Source: a virus. From it: a DNA stretch of 26,719 nucleotides. The stretch lies in IMG/VR virus record IMGVR_UViG_3300008448_000520, positions 1 through 26,719 of that record. One strand, written 5' to 3'. The translations under genes and the position numbers were made by a program. Below are positions 1 through 7,843 of the stretch, one piece after another; the stretch's first letter is position 1, and the number at the start of each line of letters is the position of its first letter. Below the pieces are notes generated by a model, which did not search any database, was not told the origin of the DNA, and saw nothing but the letters and a program-made list of their open reading frames with translations.

Positions 1-102
1 TTAGAAGGTGATTCAATTTATCCACCAACAGGAGTATATTTAAGAATACCTAAAGATTTATCAATTCTTTTGTCAAAATACAACCAATCAAATAATATAT
101 AA
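1..102 (+). CDS. C-terminal end of a protein starting outside the window (partial)
   Basis: Frame 1 is open from the first base to a TAA at 100-102 and gives 33 residues, including GDSIYPPTGVYLRIPKDLSI. The codon use (TTA, AGA, ATA) matches the genes downstream, and the stop lies only 6 nt before the next ATG, so it is probably the end of the preceding gene of the same operon. Its neighbours are baseplate proteins, so a virion structural role is likely but is inferred from context only. No motif is recognisable in this short piece. Confidence 0.6.
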   Translation, partial: LEGDSIYPPTGVYLRIPKDLSILLSKYNQSNNI

Positions 103-108
103 TAAGTT

Positions 109-2607
109 ATGGCTAATTTAGATTACACTAATATTGCTGGTTCTGCTTTCCAACCTTACGTAGCCACCCAAATAGAAAAACGTAAAGCTTTAGTTAATAA
201 AGACTATAGAAGTTCATCAGAATTAAATTGGCTATCAAATAAAAATGTTTGGATCCGAATTAGCTCAGGTGCTAATGTTAAATCTGAAAATAAAAGATAT
301 CAAGGATTAAAAGGAGATGAACTCTCTAAAAAATATATTTTACAAGGGGGAGTATTAAACCATTTAGGAGGAGCAGATTCTTATGTTTTACGATCAGGAG
401 TAGGCCCTGATGGGGCTTATGGTATAGGAGGAACTGATTTTGGTTTAGTTCCTATGCCTGGTTTAACTAACATTTCAATAAAAACTGGAGGTAAATTAGG
501 TACTTTAAAAGAAACTACTTTTGATTTTGTATGCCACAATATAGAGCAATTAAATATAATGGAGGCTCTTTATATGAAACTAGGATTTGGTGTTTTAGTT
601 GAATGGGGTCATACTTACTATATTAATAATGATACAGAAAAAATAGAAACTACTCCAACACCTCTTCCTTTCTATGGTATTCATACTAAAGAAGATTTAA
701 TGGAAAAGATAGCAGCTAACCGAAAAAATCATTTTGGAAATTATGATGCTTCTTGGGGAACTGTTAAAAACTTTACTTATAGTCTAGATGGAAATGGAAG
801 ATTTAACTGTCAAGTACAATTAGTAGGAGCAGGTGATATTTTAGAATCATTAAAAGTAAACTTATCAGGTGAATTTCAATCTAATGTTACGGGTTCAATT
901 AATACAGGTTCAATATATCCTGTAGTAGCAGATCAAAATTTATCATTATTAAATAGTGCCCTATTTAATATATACCAAAATAATGTAATTAACTCAAATA
1001 ATGTATCAGGTTCATTAGTAGATTTTGATAAAACCTATAAAGATTGGCTAGATTCCATATTTAGCATAGATAATATAAGCATATCTAATTGGTCTCAAAA
1101 TTCAGAATTGATAAGAAAAGGTTATAATTATCGTTTAATTAATACTCCTGGTATGAATGAACCCCATACTAGTAATATAGATTCTATAGTTCCTGAAATT
1201 GATCCTATGAAATTTTTTGCTAGACTTGTTGCAGGGTATGAAATTGATGGAGAAGGTTTAAATAATAATGATGATACAAAACCTGGATTAGAACAAGTTT
1301 ATATTACATTAGGACATTTATTATTATTAATAAATAAATTAGGGATGATATATGAACGAGGTGAAAATGATACCAATTCAACTAATCAAAAACCTTACAT
1401 CTATATAGATGTAAACCCTGAAACTAATAGATGTTATACATTTCCTGGACATTGTTCTTTAGATCCTACAATATGTTTAATAGGATCTCAACAATTACCT
1501 TTTGGAATAACTTCTAACTATTTTGATAATTTTAAGAATACTTTTACTTTTTACGGAGATAATATTAATGCTCCTGGAATTGGAGATGCAGACTTAGGAG
1601 GAAAATTTATGTATACCTTAGTAAACATAAATTATGTAGCAAATTTAATGAAAAAATGGAGGGCTACTAACACTAAAGGAGATATCTACTTTGTAGATTT
1701 AGTTAAAGATATATTAGATGGGATCTCAAAAGCTACAGGCGGTTATAATGAATTTAGAATAGTTCCAGATGACGATACTAGATGTATTAGAATATTAGAT
1801 GATAGAAGAACAGTAGGACCTAATCAATCTATTCCTGATAATTATTATACCGAAATACCTATTTTAGGTAAAAAAAGTATAGTATATAATTTTAGTTATA
1901 CTTCTAAAATAGCTCCTAATACCGCAGCTATGATTGTAGTAGCTGCTCAAGCTCAACCATATGGAGTACAAGGAGCAGAAAATGCATTAGCTTTTTCTCA
2001 CCTAAATAAAGGTCTATATAATAGATTAGGTACAGTTAGAGTAGACTCAGCAAATGATTTAAACAAAAATGCTAGTACTAATGATGATGTTACACAAAGA
2101 TATATAGAATTAAGAGATTATATTCTAAATATTTATGATGGAGAAGGAGGAGCTAGTGCTCTTACTGAAGAAGAAGTTAATGAAGAAATAACTAAAGCAA
2201 ATGAAGCTAGTAAAAATAGAGCAGCAGCTGAAAGTGGAACTGATATAGAAGATAATAAATTTAAAGATATATTTAGAGATTTCTTCTTCAAAGCTAAATC
2301 AGGTTATAAATCATTTTACTCTAAATATCCTACTTTAACTTCTGAAATAAAAGAAATGGACGAAGTTTTAAAGACAGTAGAAAGAGATATTAGAAATCTA
2401 TCTGTAGATGATATAATAAATAATTTTGATGGGATAGATAGAGATAGTAATAATAAAATTTCATATAGTGAGAGAGCTTTAATTAGAGCTGTTAATGAAT
2501 TAATAGAAGATAAATATAATTCACCTAACACTTTTGATAGTGATATAGAAAATGATTGGGATGCTTACTATATAAGTGTAACAGGATTAGATGGAAATTA
2601 TTTTTAA
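109..2607 (+). CDS. Large virion protein, probable baseplate hub-like protein
   Basis: This 832-residue protein most resembles the large baseplate/hub-type structural proteins of T4-like phages. The segment around residues 135-172 (HNIEQLNIMEALYMKLGFGV followed by LVEWGHTYYI) is the sort of conserved block seen in these proteins; this is recognition from memory, not alignment. The next gene is a tail lysozyme whose N-terminal part also looks hub-like, which fits a gp27/gp5-type hub module. The C-terminal region (about residues 690-790) is charged and predicted helical. It contains one EF-hand-type 12-residue loop, DRDSNNKISYSE at residues 777-788, with acidic or polar groups at positions 1, 3, 5, 9 and 12, so calcium binding is plausible. 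There is no signal peptide or membrane segment. The start is preceded by AATAAGTT without a Shine-Dalgarno sequence. The exact baseplate position is uncertain. Confidence 0.6.
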   Translation: MANLDYTNIAGSAFQPYVATQIEKRKALVNKDYRSSSELNWLSNKNVWIRISSGANVKSENKRYQGLKGDELSKKYILQGGVLNHLGGADSYVLRSGVGPDGAYGIGGTDFGLVPMPGLTNISIKTGGKLGTLKETTFDFVCHNIEQLNIMEALYMKLGFGVLVEWGHTYYINNDTEKIETTPTPLPFYGIHTKEDLMEKIAANRKNHFGNYDASWGTVKNFTYSLDGNGRFNCQVQLVGAGDILESLKVNLSGEFQSNVTGSINTGSIYPVVADQNLSLLNSALFNIYQNNVINSNNVSGSLVDFDKTYKDWLDSIFSIDNISISNWSQNSELIRKGYNYRLINTPGMNEPHTSNIDSIVPEIDPMKFFARLVAGYEIDGEGLNNNDDTKPGLEQVYITLGHLLLLINKLGMIYERGENDTNSTNQKPYIYIDVNPETNRCYTFPGHCSLDPTICLIGSQQLPFGITSNYFDNFKNTFTFYGDNINAPGIGDADLGGKFMYTLVNINYVANLMKKWRATNTKGDIYFVDLVKDILDGISKATGGYNEFRIVPDDDTRCIRILDDRRTVGPNQSIPDNYYTEIPILGKKSIVYNFSYTSKIAPNTAAMIVVAAQAQPYGVQGAENALAFSHLNKGLYNRLGTVRVDSANDLNKNASTNDDVTQRYIELRDYILNIYDGEGGASALTEEEVNEEITKANEASKNRAAAESGTDIEDNKFKDIFRDFFFKAKSGYKSFYSKYPTLTSEIKEMDEVLKTVERDIRNLSVDDIINNFDGIDRDSNNKISYSERALIRAVNELIEDKYNSPNTFDSDIENDWDAYYISVTGLDGNYF

Positions 2608-2622
2608 AAAACTAAATAATTT

Positions 2623-3612
2623 ATGGCAGGTATAAAAAAACTTACTACAGATAAAATAGACTCATGTCTAAATTCATTTAGAGAAGTATTTTCTGACCCA
2701 CTAAAATCAGGAGATGATAATGCTTTTAATGCCGGAGTTATTCTACCATTAGATTTTAGTCTAGAAATGGATGGATTAAGTGGAATAATACCTCATTCTG
2801 CATTTACTATACCTTCAGATTCATTACCTTCATCTTATTTAATTCAATCAGGTTCTGATATAGGAAAACAAAAAATTGCTTTTATTTTACATACAATTGA
2901 ACAAGATTTTAGTAATAATAAATGGACAACTAAATTAACAGGACAAACTCTTAATATTAGATTTGAACCACTAACCGAAGAAGAGAAAAAAGCAATTCAA
3001 GCAGCTAAAGATAAACAAAAATCTCTATCAGATTTTCAAAATGCAGGAAATAGTGGTTCTCAAACTTCTAATGCAAGTAAGCAAGCTGCTTACAATAAAG
3101 CCGAAGCAACATATCCTGGATTTAAAAATAAATTAAAACAAGTAGCTGCAAATATTGGGGTAACTGAAGATGCTTTAGTAACAGTAATATATAAAGAATC
3201 AGCAAGAACTTTCTCTCCATCTATTAGAAATAGTATAGGGTGTGTAGGATTAATTCAATTTTGTCCTGATGTAAATAGAGGATCTACTAAAACTATAAAA
3301 GGAAAAACTTATAGTTTATCAGCAATTCAAAACATGGATGGTTTAACTCAATTAGATTTAGTTGAAACCTATTTTAAATCTTTAGGTTTTTCTAGTGGGA
3401 AACCTGCTTCAGCTGTTGATTTATATATTGCTACTTTTTATCCACTTGCTAAAAATAAACCACAAAACTTTATTATAGGTAGTGAAAAAAGTGCTACATA
3501 TGCTGCTACAGTAGCTGAACAAAACCGTGGTATAGCCGTATTTAGTGATAGATTCTTAAATGGTAAAAAAGTAATTGATAAAGCTGCTATTGAAAAATTT
3601 ATTCTTTCTTAA
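2623..3612 (+). CDS. Tail-associated lysozyme / baseplate hub protein with SLT-like transglycosylase domain
   Basis: This 329-residue protein has two parts. Residues 1-120 resemble a baseplate hub or tail-tip domain: DFSLEMDGLSGI, then F-x-IPSDSLP, then a segment ending in NNKWTTKLTGQTLNIRF. A Lys/Gln/Ser-rich linker (about 120-160) leads to a lysozyme-like domain at about 165-329. YKESART carries the probable catalytic Glu192, and GCVGLIQFCPD (207-217) matches the G-x-x-GLxQ-x-x-P signature of SLT/lysozyme-fold hydrolases. Its job would be to open the peptidoglycan locally during DNA injection, as the gp5 tail lysozyme of T4 does, rather than to lyse the cell; the GH19 endolysin at 18992 is the lysis enzyme. 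It lies 15 nt after the hub-like gene and 6 nt before the next structural gene. Hub membership is inferred. Confidence 0.7.
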   Translation: MAGIKKLTTDKIDSCLNSFREVFSDPLKSGDDNAFNAGVILPLDFSLEMDGLSGIIPHSAFTIPSDSLPSSYLIQSGSDIGKQKIAFILHTIEQDFSNNKWTTKLTGQTLNIRFEPLTEEEKKAIQAAKDKQKSLSDFQNAGNSGSQTSNASKQAAYNKAEATYPGFKNKLKQVAANIGVTEDALVTVIYKESARTFSPSIRNSIGCVGLIQFCPDVNRGSTKTIKGKTYSLSAIQNMDGLTQLDLVETYFKSLGFSSGKPASAVDLYIATFYPLAKNKPQNFIIGSEKSATYAATVAEQNRGIAVFSDRFLNGKKVIDKAAIEKFILS

Positions 3613-3618
3613 TAAAAT

Positions 3619-4218
3619 ATGAAATATTTCCCTAAATCACGTATAAGAACAAACCAAACAGCTAACCCAGGTCAGTTTGTAACTCCTAGTGGTAAAGATT
3701 ATACTGGTCCTTATTATACTACTTTTGATGGTAAATCATTTACAGGAATTGATCCTAGTAAAGGATCTTCAACTCCTTTAACTGAGACTCCTCCAATAGC
3801 TAGTTTTGATTTTGGTAATCCTGCAGTTGAAAATTATAAAAGATTAAATTCTAGTATAGATGCTAATTTAATAGATCCTACCCCATTTACTCCTTCTCCC
3901 ACAGAAGCAGACTATAGAATAGGTAGAATTACAAGATATATTGCAAGACAAAAAGGTGGTACTCAATTTAAAATAATGGAAATAGATAAAACCACTTTTG
4001 ACAACTTAACTAAACAACGAGGAGATGTCAACTTCTCAGTTTGGAGAGCAATTTCCATCCAATGGCAAATTTCAGGTCCTTTAAATGATGAGTTAGTAAA
4101 CGGAATTAAAGTAAGACCTGGTATAATTGATACTAATGAAAAAATACTAAATCAAGCTGAAAAGAATTTTATAGGTATAAAACAATATCTAAATAATTTA
4201 ACTCAGTTTGCTAGATAA
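3619..4218 (+). CDS. Phage structural protein, baseplate/tail associated
   Basis: This 199-residue protein begins 6 nt after the tail-lysozyme stop, so it is co-transcribed with the baseplate genes. The N-terminal half has the pattern TPSGKDYTGPYY-x-TFDGKSFTGIDPS, a Gly/Tyr/Phe-rich motif I associate with small conserved structural proteins in the baseplate regions of T4-like phages of marine bacteria and Bacteroidetes (from memory, not checked). The C-terminal half is mixed alpha/beta with no catalytic motif. There is no signal peptide or membrane segment. A wedge or hub accessory role is inferred from position; the specific function is unknown. Confidence 0.5.
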   Translation: MKYFPKSRIRTNQTANPGQFVTPSGKDYTGPYYTTFDGKSFTGIDPSKGSSTPLTETPPIASFDFGNPAVENYKRLNSSIDANLIDPTPFTPSPTEADYRIGRITRYIARQKGGTQFKIMEIDKTTFDNLTKQRGDVNFSVWRAISIQWQISGPLNDELVNGIKVRPGIIDTNEKILNQAEKNFIGIKQYLNNLTQFAR

Positions 4219-4230
4219 AATATTTTTTGT

Positions 4231-4238
4231 ATATTTAT
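4231..4238 (+). promoter_or_regulatory. ATATTTAT motif (candidate phage late promoter)
   Basis: ATATTTAT ends 21 nt before the ATG of the 24-codon membrane peptide. It is one of at least eleven intergenic copies in this window, all in gene leaders. By analogy with the single -10-like T4 late promoter TATAAATA it could be read by a gp55-like sigma factor; that is inference. Confidence 0.4.
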
Positions 4239-4259
4239 TATAAAACAGTTTATTAAAAA

Positions 4260-4334
4260 ATGGGCTACGGTCTTATAGTTGGAATTATAATTTTTGGTTG
4301 TATTTTAATAATTAAAGAATACAATCAAGAATAA
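4260..4334 (+). CDS. 24-residue single-span membrane peptide (hypothetical)
   Basis: A short reading frame encodes MGYGLIVGIIIFGCILIIKE plus four polar residues (YNQE). Residues 4-18 form one hydrophobic segment followed by a charged tail, so it would be a tiny bitopic membrane peptide. The ATG sits in an A-rich context 21 nt after an ATATTTAT motif, and the stop is 11 nt before the next gene. No function is recognised. The ORF is short enough to be accidental, but the hydrophobic codon pattern, promoter-like motif and tight spacing favour a real gene. Confidence 0.4.
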   Translation: MGYGLIVGIIIFGCILIIKEYNQE

Positions 4335-4345
4335 AAAATTAAAAT

Positions 4346-4576
4346 ATGAGTAACATTAAATTAAATGATATCTTACAAGATATCCTGGCAGAATCTACTG
4401 AGGAAAAAACATATGAAGTTGAATATTCATATCGTTATGGTAAAGATGGAGATGATACAGATTTTGATACTATAGAAGTAAAAGCAACTTCTGAAGCAGA
4501 TGCAATTAAAAAAGCTAAAGAAAAAGCAAGAAAATTAGCAATCCAATCTTCATTCAAAGCAAAATTAAAAAAATAA
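4346..4576 (+). CDS. Small hypothetical protein, possible internal head protein
   Basis: This 76-residue protein has an amphipathic N-terminus, MSNIKLNDILQDILAES, ending in L-A-E, which fits the (I/L)-x-E cleavage motif of T4-type prohead proteases. It is a weaker match to the leader shared by the genes at 4605, 8315 and 9067. The rest has a beta segment (TYEVEYSYRYGKDGDDTDFD) then a Lys/Ala-rich helix ending in basic residues. If the leader is a capsid-targeting sequence, this would be a small basic internal protein. The layout resembles small domains in which a beta sheet is followed by an A-x-x-A-x-x-K-A-helix. Function is unknown. Confidence 0.5.
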   Translation: MSNIKLNDILQDILAESTEEKTYEVEYSYRYGKDGDDTDFDTIEVKATSEADAIKKAKEKARKLAIQSSFKAKLKK

Positions 4577-4606
4577 TAATTTAAAAAAATAATAATTTAA
4601 AAAAAT
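4567..4606 (+). repeat. 16-bp tandem duplication (two and a half copies)
   Basis: AAAAAAATAATAATTT occurs twice in direct succession (4567-4582 and 4583-4598), followed by a third partial AAAAAAAT that runs into the ATG at 4605. The first copy covers the end of the 4346 gene, so the duplication includes that gene's stop codon and the spacer. It looks like a recent slippage or duplication event next to the frameshifted gene. Confidence 0.85.
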
Positions 4607-4830
4607 GGAAAAATTTTGATTTCAAAAAATACCTTGCTGAAGGGAAACTCCAAGAAGAACAAAAAGATTACGAAACTCTATATGATTTTTTAGCCCGTAA
4701 AATGGGATACCAAGACTCTGATCAAATGTTCCAAAATTCAGATAAAATTTCAGATCAAGCTAAAATTCTAGCAAATTATATATGTGAATTAAATAATAAA
4801 TCATCAATATTTCATGATGTTAAATCTTAG
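4605..4830 (+). pseudogene. Frameshifted gene for a small leader-bearing (capsid-targeted?) protein
   Basis: The ATG at 4605 gives only M-E-K-F before TGA. Removing one A from the A5 run at 4609-4613 gives a continuous frame to TAG at 4828-4830: MENFDFKKYLAEGKLQEEQ, then a helical region including DYETLYDFLARKMGYQDSDQ. The restored N-terminus matches the leaders of the proteins at 8315 (MENTFNLKQFLAEGK) and 9067 (MGNSFNLKKFLTEGK), which strongly supports a single-base insertion, real or from a homopolymer read error. If real, the gene is dead unless ribosomes slip on the A run. The intact product would be about 74 residues. No enzymatic motif is visible. Confidence 0.6.
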
Positions 4831-4857
4831 TAATAAAATTTTTAATAAATAATATTT

Positions 4858-4879
4858 GGCTCCCATAGGGAGCCTTTTT
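4858..4879 (+). terminator. Intrinsic terminator
   Basis: GGCTCCC-ATA-GGGAGCC is a perfect 7-bp stem followed by TTTTT (4875-4879). It closes the 3619-4830 gene group ahead of the first HNH gene. Confidence 0.85.
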
Positions 4880-4919
4880 ATATTTAAATAAATAAAGGTT
4901 ATGTTTTACATCTTATTTA

Positions 4920-4927
4920 ATATTTAT
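4920..4927 (+). promoter_or_regulatory. ATATTTAT motif (candidate phage late promoter)
   Basis: The motif ends 18 nt before the HNH start at 4946 and lies directly after the terminator at 4858-4879, so the HNH gene seems to have its own transcription start. Confidence 0.45.
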
Positions 4928-4945
4928 TAGTATAAATAATTAATT

Positions 4946-5503
4946 ATGAAAAAATGTAATCAATGTTTAACTGAAAAATCCTTAGAAGATTTTAGTAAAA
5001 GTAAAATTACTAAAGATGGGTTTCAATATAAATGTAAAAGTTGTGAATCACAAAATAATAAAATAGCTAGACAAAAAAATCCAACTTCTAAATATTATAA
5101 TGAAAATCCTAATTATTATAAAGAATATAGTAAAAAATGGATATTGGAAAACCAAGAAAGATGGAAAGAATATTCTAATAATTGGCAAAAATTAAATAAT
5201 AAAACTAAATACAACACTGACCCATTATATAAATTAAAAATGTGTATAGGGTCTAGAATACGTTTAGCTTTAAAAAATAATAACAAAATTAAAGAACAAC
5301 AAACTATTGAATATCTAGGATGTGATTACAAATTCCTAAAAACCTACTTAGAAAATCAATTCCAACCTAACATGACTTGGGAAAATTACGGAGAATGGGA
5401 AATAGATCATATAATTCCAGTTTCTAAAAATGGAAGTTTTCATTATTCTAATCTTCAACCCTTATGGAAAATAGATAATAGAAAGAAAAGTAATAAATTA
5501 TAA
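4946..5503 (+). CDS. HNH homing endonuclease (free-standing)
   Basis: This 185-residue protein starts with a zinc-ribbon-like pair, CNQC (C4, C7) and CKSC (C30, C33). A Lys/Asn-rich linker follows, and the HNH core is at about residues 150-185: WEIDHIIPVSKNGSFHYSNL, then QPLWK and DNRKKSNK. The DH, central N and final N-R-K pattern matches HNH nucleases. It is paralogous to the HNH genes at 12554 and 15324 (same architecture and same C-terminal QPLWK/NRKKS block). It sits between a terminator and the DNA polymerase gene, a typical insertion site for a mobile endonuclease targeting replication genes. It probably cuts a conserved DNA site in related phages lacking the element. No intron boundary is evident. 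Confidence 0.85.
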   Translation: MKKCNQCLTEKSLEDFSKSKITKDGFQYKCKSCESQNNKIARQKNPTSKYYNENPNYYKEYSKKWILENQERWKEYSNNWQKLNNKTKYNTDPLYKLKMCIGSRIRLALKNNNKIKEQQTIEYLGCDYKFLKTYLENQFQPNMTWENYGEWEIDHIIPVSKNGSFHYSNLQPLWKIDNRKKSNKL

Positions 5504-5519
5504 TTAAAAAATAAAGGTT

Positions 5520-6866
5520 ATGTCATTTTGGATAGTAGAAACACAAGATCAATTATCACAACTCCAACCACAAGAGAGTTGCTATATTAATGTTATTCCA
5601 CTATCATCAAACTATCATCCTATATTAACTGAAGTATCTTTAATTTACTATAAACCAAAATATGGTAAAGGATTAATCTTTACAATTAACCATAGTGAAG
5701 GATTTTATCTTGCTTTAGATAAAGTAAAAGAATTTATTTTAAAACACGAATTAATTTACGTTTTAGATAAAAAAACAACAGCACATTTAATAGGGGAAGA
5801 ATTTTTACAAAATAAAGTACAAGATATAAATTTGCTTTCACTACACACCACCCTAATCACTCCGTATATACAAGATTGTCAAACAAGCATTCACACTCAT
5901 TTTGAAAGACTTTATGGGGATAAACCTTATTTAAACTCAATTATTCCAATTTGTAAACATTATGAGACTCAAGAAAAAATTTATAATGTAGTACAACAAT
6001 GGACCGAAAAACAACATGAAATCTCATATTATAACGAGGATTATATCAAAGTATTCTACGGTATTGAAAAGCAAGGTATTGCGTTGAATATGCCTGTTTT
6101 TAACGAGAGTTTTAAGCCTAATAATCCTAAATTCAATATACAAGAAGATAAAATTTATACTCAATATAACTTGTATAATTTTACCTCAAGACCTACAAAC
6201 TCGTTTAATGGAATTAACTTTGCGGCTTTAAGTAAAAATAACGGTTCCCGAGCCTCTATTGTACCTCAAAACGATTATTTATTTGAATTTGATTATGACT
6301 CGTATCATCCACGTATTTTAGCAAAACAAATTGGATATGAATTTACAGAAGCCTCGGTTCATACTCATTTAGGGAAAATGTATTTTAAAACAGAAACTCT
6401 AACGGAAGAGCAATATCAAGCCTCCAAAGAATTAACATTTAAACAACTATATGGAGGAGTATTTGAGCAATACAAAGACATACCATTTTTTGCCAAGGTA
6501 AAAGAATATACAGATAAGATATATCAAGATTACAATTCCCTGGGATATATAGAGTTAATAGGAGGGAGAAAATTATTTAATATTGAGAACCCAACCCCTC
6601 AAAAACTATTAAATTACATTATACAATCAGGGGAGACTTTTTATAATGTAAATTCAATAAAAAAAGTATTAGAATATTTGGAGAATAAAAAAAGTAATAT
6701 TATACTTTACACATATGATTCGATTTTAATAGATTATAATAGAGATGATGGGAAGGAGGTATTAAAAGAAATAAAGAATTTATTAGAGCATAGCTTTGGG
6801 TTTAAGGTTAGAATTTCTTGGGGGTATGATTATGATAACCTTAAAAAAATAAAAGCCTCTGAATAG
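5520..6866 (+). CDS. Family A (Pol I-like) DNA polymerase with degenerate exonuclease region
   Basis: This 448-residue protein has the family A palm and fingers motifs: motif A FDYDSYHPR with catalytic Asp258, motif B K303-x3-F307-x3-Y311-G, and motif C YTYDSILID with Asp400. The position of the Klenow steric-gate Glu710 is His263, and the motif C Glu is Ser401. Residues 1-200 occupy the place of a 3'-5' exonuclease domain, but the usual D-x-E and N-x-x-F-D metal motifs are not visible (for example VIPLSSNYHPILTEVSL), so proofreading is probably absent or supplied by another protein. Genome replication is the likely role, although T4 itself uses a family B polymerase. The thermophilic phage RM378 is recalled as having a family A polymerase with a separate exonuclease, a possible parallel. 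HNH and GIY-YIG genes flank it. Confidence 0.85.
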   Translation: MSFWIVETQDQLSQLQPQESCYINVIPLSSNYHPILTEVSLIYYKPKYGKGLIFTINHSEGFYLALDKVKEFILKHELIYVLDKKTTAHLIGEEFLQNKVQDINLLSLHTTLITPYIQDCQTSIHTHFERLYGDKPYLNSIIPICKHYETQEKIYNVVQQWTEKQHEISYYNEDYIKVFYGIEKQGIALNMPVFNESFKPNNPKFNIQEDKIYTQYNLYNFTSRPTNSFNGINFAALSKNNGSRASIVPQNDYLFEFDYDSYHPRILAKQIGYEFTEASVHTHLGKMYFKTETLTEEQYQASKELTFKQLYGGVFEQYKDIPFFAKVKEYTDKIYQDYNSLGYIELIGGRKLFNIENPTPQKLLNYIIQSGETFYNVNSIKKVLEYLENKKSNIILYTYDSILIDYNRDDGKEVLKEIKNLLEHSFGFKVRISWGYDYDNLKKIKASE

Positions 6867-6874
6867 AGGCTTAA
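6855..6874 (+). terminator. Hairpin overlapping the polymerase stop codon, possible weak terminator
   Basis: GCCTCT-GAAT-AGAGGC (6855-6870) is a perfect 6-bp stem with a 4-nt loop; the TAG stop at 6864-6866 lies inside it. Only a short TT follows, so termination may be weak. It could equally protect the 3' end of the mRNA. Confidence 0.5.
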
Positions 6875-6881
6875 AGAAGTA

Positions 6882-6889
6882 ATATTTAT
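6882..6889 (+). promoter_or_regulatory. ATATTTAT motif (candidate phage late promoter)
   Basis: The motif ends 27 nt before the GIY-YIG gene at 6917 and 11 nt after the polymerase-end hairpin. The leader between motif and ATG contains ATTGT-TGCAAC-ACAAT, which could form a small hairpin. Confidence 0.45.
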
Positions 6890-6916
6890 TGTTGCAACAC
6901 AATTAAACATACAACA

Positions 6917-7819
6917 ATGATAAATATTACAACTCTTCCTCAAACTACAAAAATTTACCTAATTACTAATTGTTACGGAGATCCTAATAAAATTTATATA
7001 GGTAAAACTAATAACAAATTTAGAAAAAATAACCATAAAAAAAGATTTGGTAAAGATTTAATTTTTACTTATATTGATGAAGTTAATTCTTTAGATAGAA
7101 AGTATTGGAAACCCTTAGAATCATTTTGGATAGAATATTTTAGATATTTGGGTTTTGATTTACAAAATAAACAAATGTGCGGTGGAAGTGGGGTAGAATT
7201 TCATACAAAGAATACAAGGGAAAAAATTAAATTAGCTAGAAAAGGGGTTGGGAAGAAAAAAATAATCCAATACGATTTAGAAGGTAATTTTATTAAAAAA
7301 TGGGATGGAGCAATTTGTGTAGAAAATGAATTAGGATTAAAAGCTTCTAACATATTAGCTAATTGTAGAAAACAAACAAAATATGCTTTTAATTTTATTT
7401 GGAGATTTGATTTTGATAAAATTAATAACAATTTTATTCTTTTAAAAGATAGAAAAGGAAAATCAGTTATACAGTACGATTTAAAAGGTAATATTATACA
7501 AGAATGGGATAGTATAACTAAAGCTTCCAAATATACTAGTACTAACCTATCAGATATCTATGCATGTTGTAATAAGCTCCAAGAAACCTCTAATAATTTT
7601 ATTTGGAGATATAAAACCTCTCCATTAGATTTTAATTTTGAATTGAAACCTAAAAAGAAAATTTTACAATTTAATAAAAATGGAGAATTTATTAAAGAAT
7701 GGGATAATATAAAAGAAATAGAAATTAATCTTCATATATACTCCTCAGGAATTGTTATGTGTTGTAAAGGAAATATTAAAACCTCTAAAGGATATATTTG
7801 GAAATATAAAAATAAATAA
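6917..7819 (+). CDS. GIY-YIG homing endonuclease with three NUMOD1-type repeats
   Basis: This 300-residue protein has an N-terminal GIY-YIG nuclease domain: KIYLIT (residues about 12-17) and KIYIGKT (about 25-31), followed by an HKK...W-x-PLE-x-F-W block. A NUMOD3-like segment near residue 95 (TKNTREKIKLARKGVGKKK) leads to three NUMOD1-type DNA-binding repeats starting near residues 116, 180 and 245. Each has the pattern (I/L)-x-Q-(Y/F)-(D/N)-x-x-G-x-(F/I)-I-(K/Q)-(K/E)-W-D and ends in F-I-W-(R/K)-Y or similar. Modular organisation of this kind is known for I-TevI-like enzymes. It is paralogous to the gene at 19666, sharing NCYGD, YIGKT and HKK. It lies just after the polymerase gene, a likely target region. 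Confidence 0.85.
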   Translation: MINITTLPQTTKIYLITNCYGDPNKIYIGKTNNKFRKNNHKKRFGKDLIFTYIDEVNSLDRKYWKPLESFWIEYFRYLGFDLQNKQMCGGSGVEFHTKNTREKIKLARKGVGKKKIIQYDLEGNFIKKWDGAICVENELGLKASNILANCRKQTKYAFNFIWRFDFDKINNNFILLKDRKGKSVIQYDLKGNIIQEWDSITKASKYTSTNLSDIYACCNKLQETSNNFIWRYKTSPLDFNFELKPKKKILQFNKNGEFIKEWDNIKEIEINLHIYSSGIVMCCKGNIKTSKGYIWKYKNK

Positions 7820-7843
7820 AGAATTTTACCAAACAGTTACGAA

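Noticed and set aside
2316-2531. Minus-strand 71-residue frame in the hub-like gene
   Set aside because: Lies fully inside a gene with consistent codon use on the + strand.
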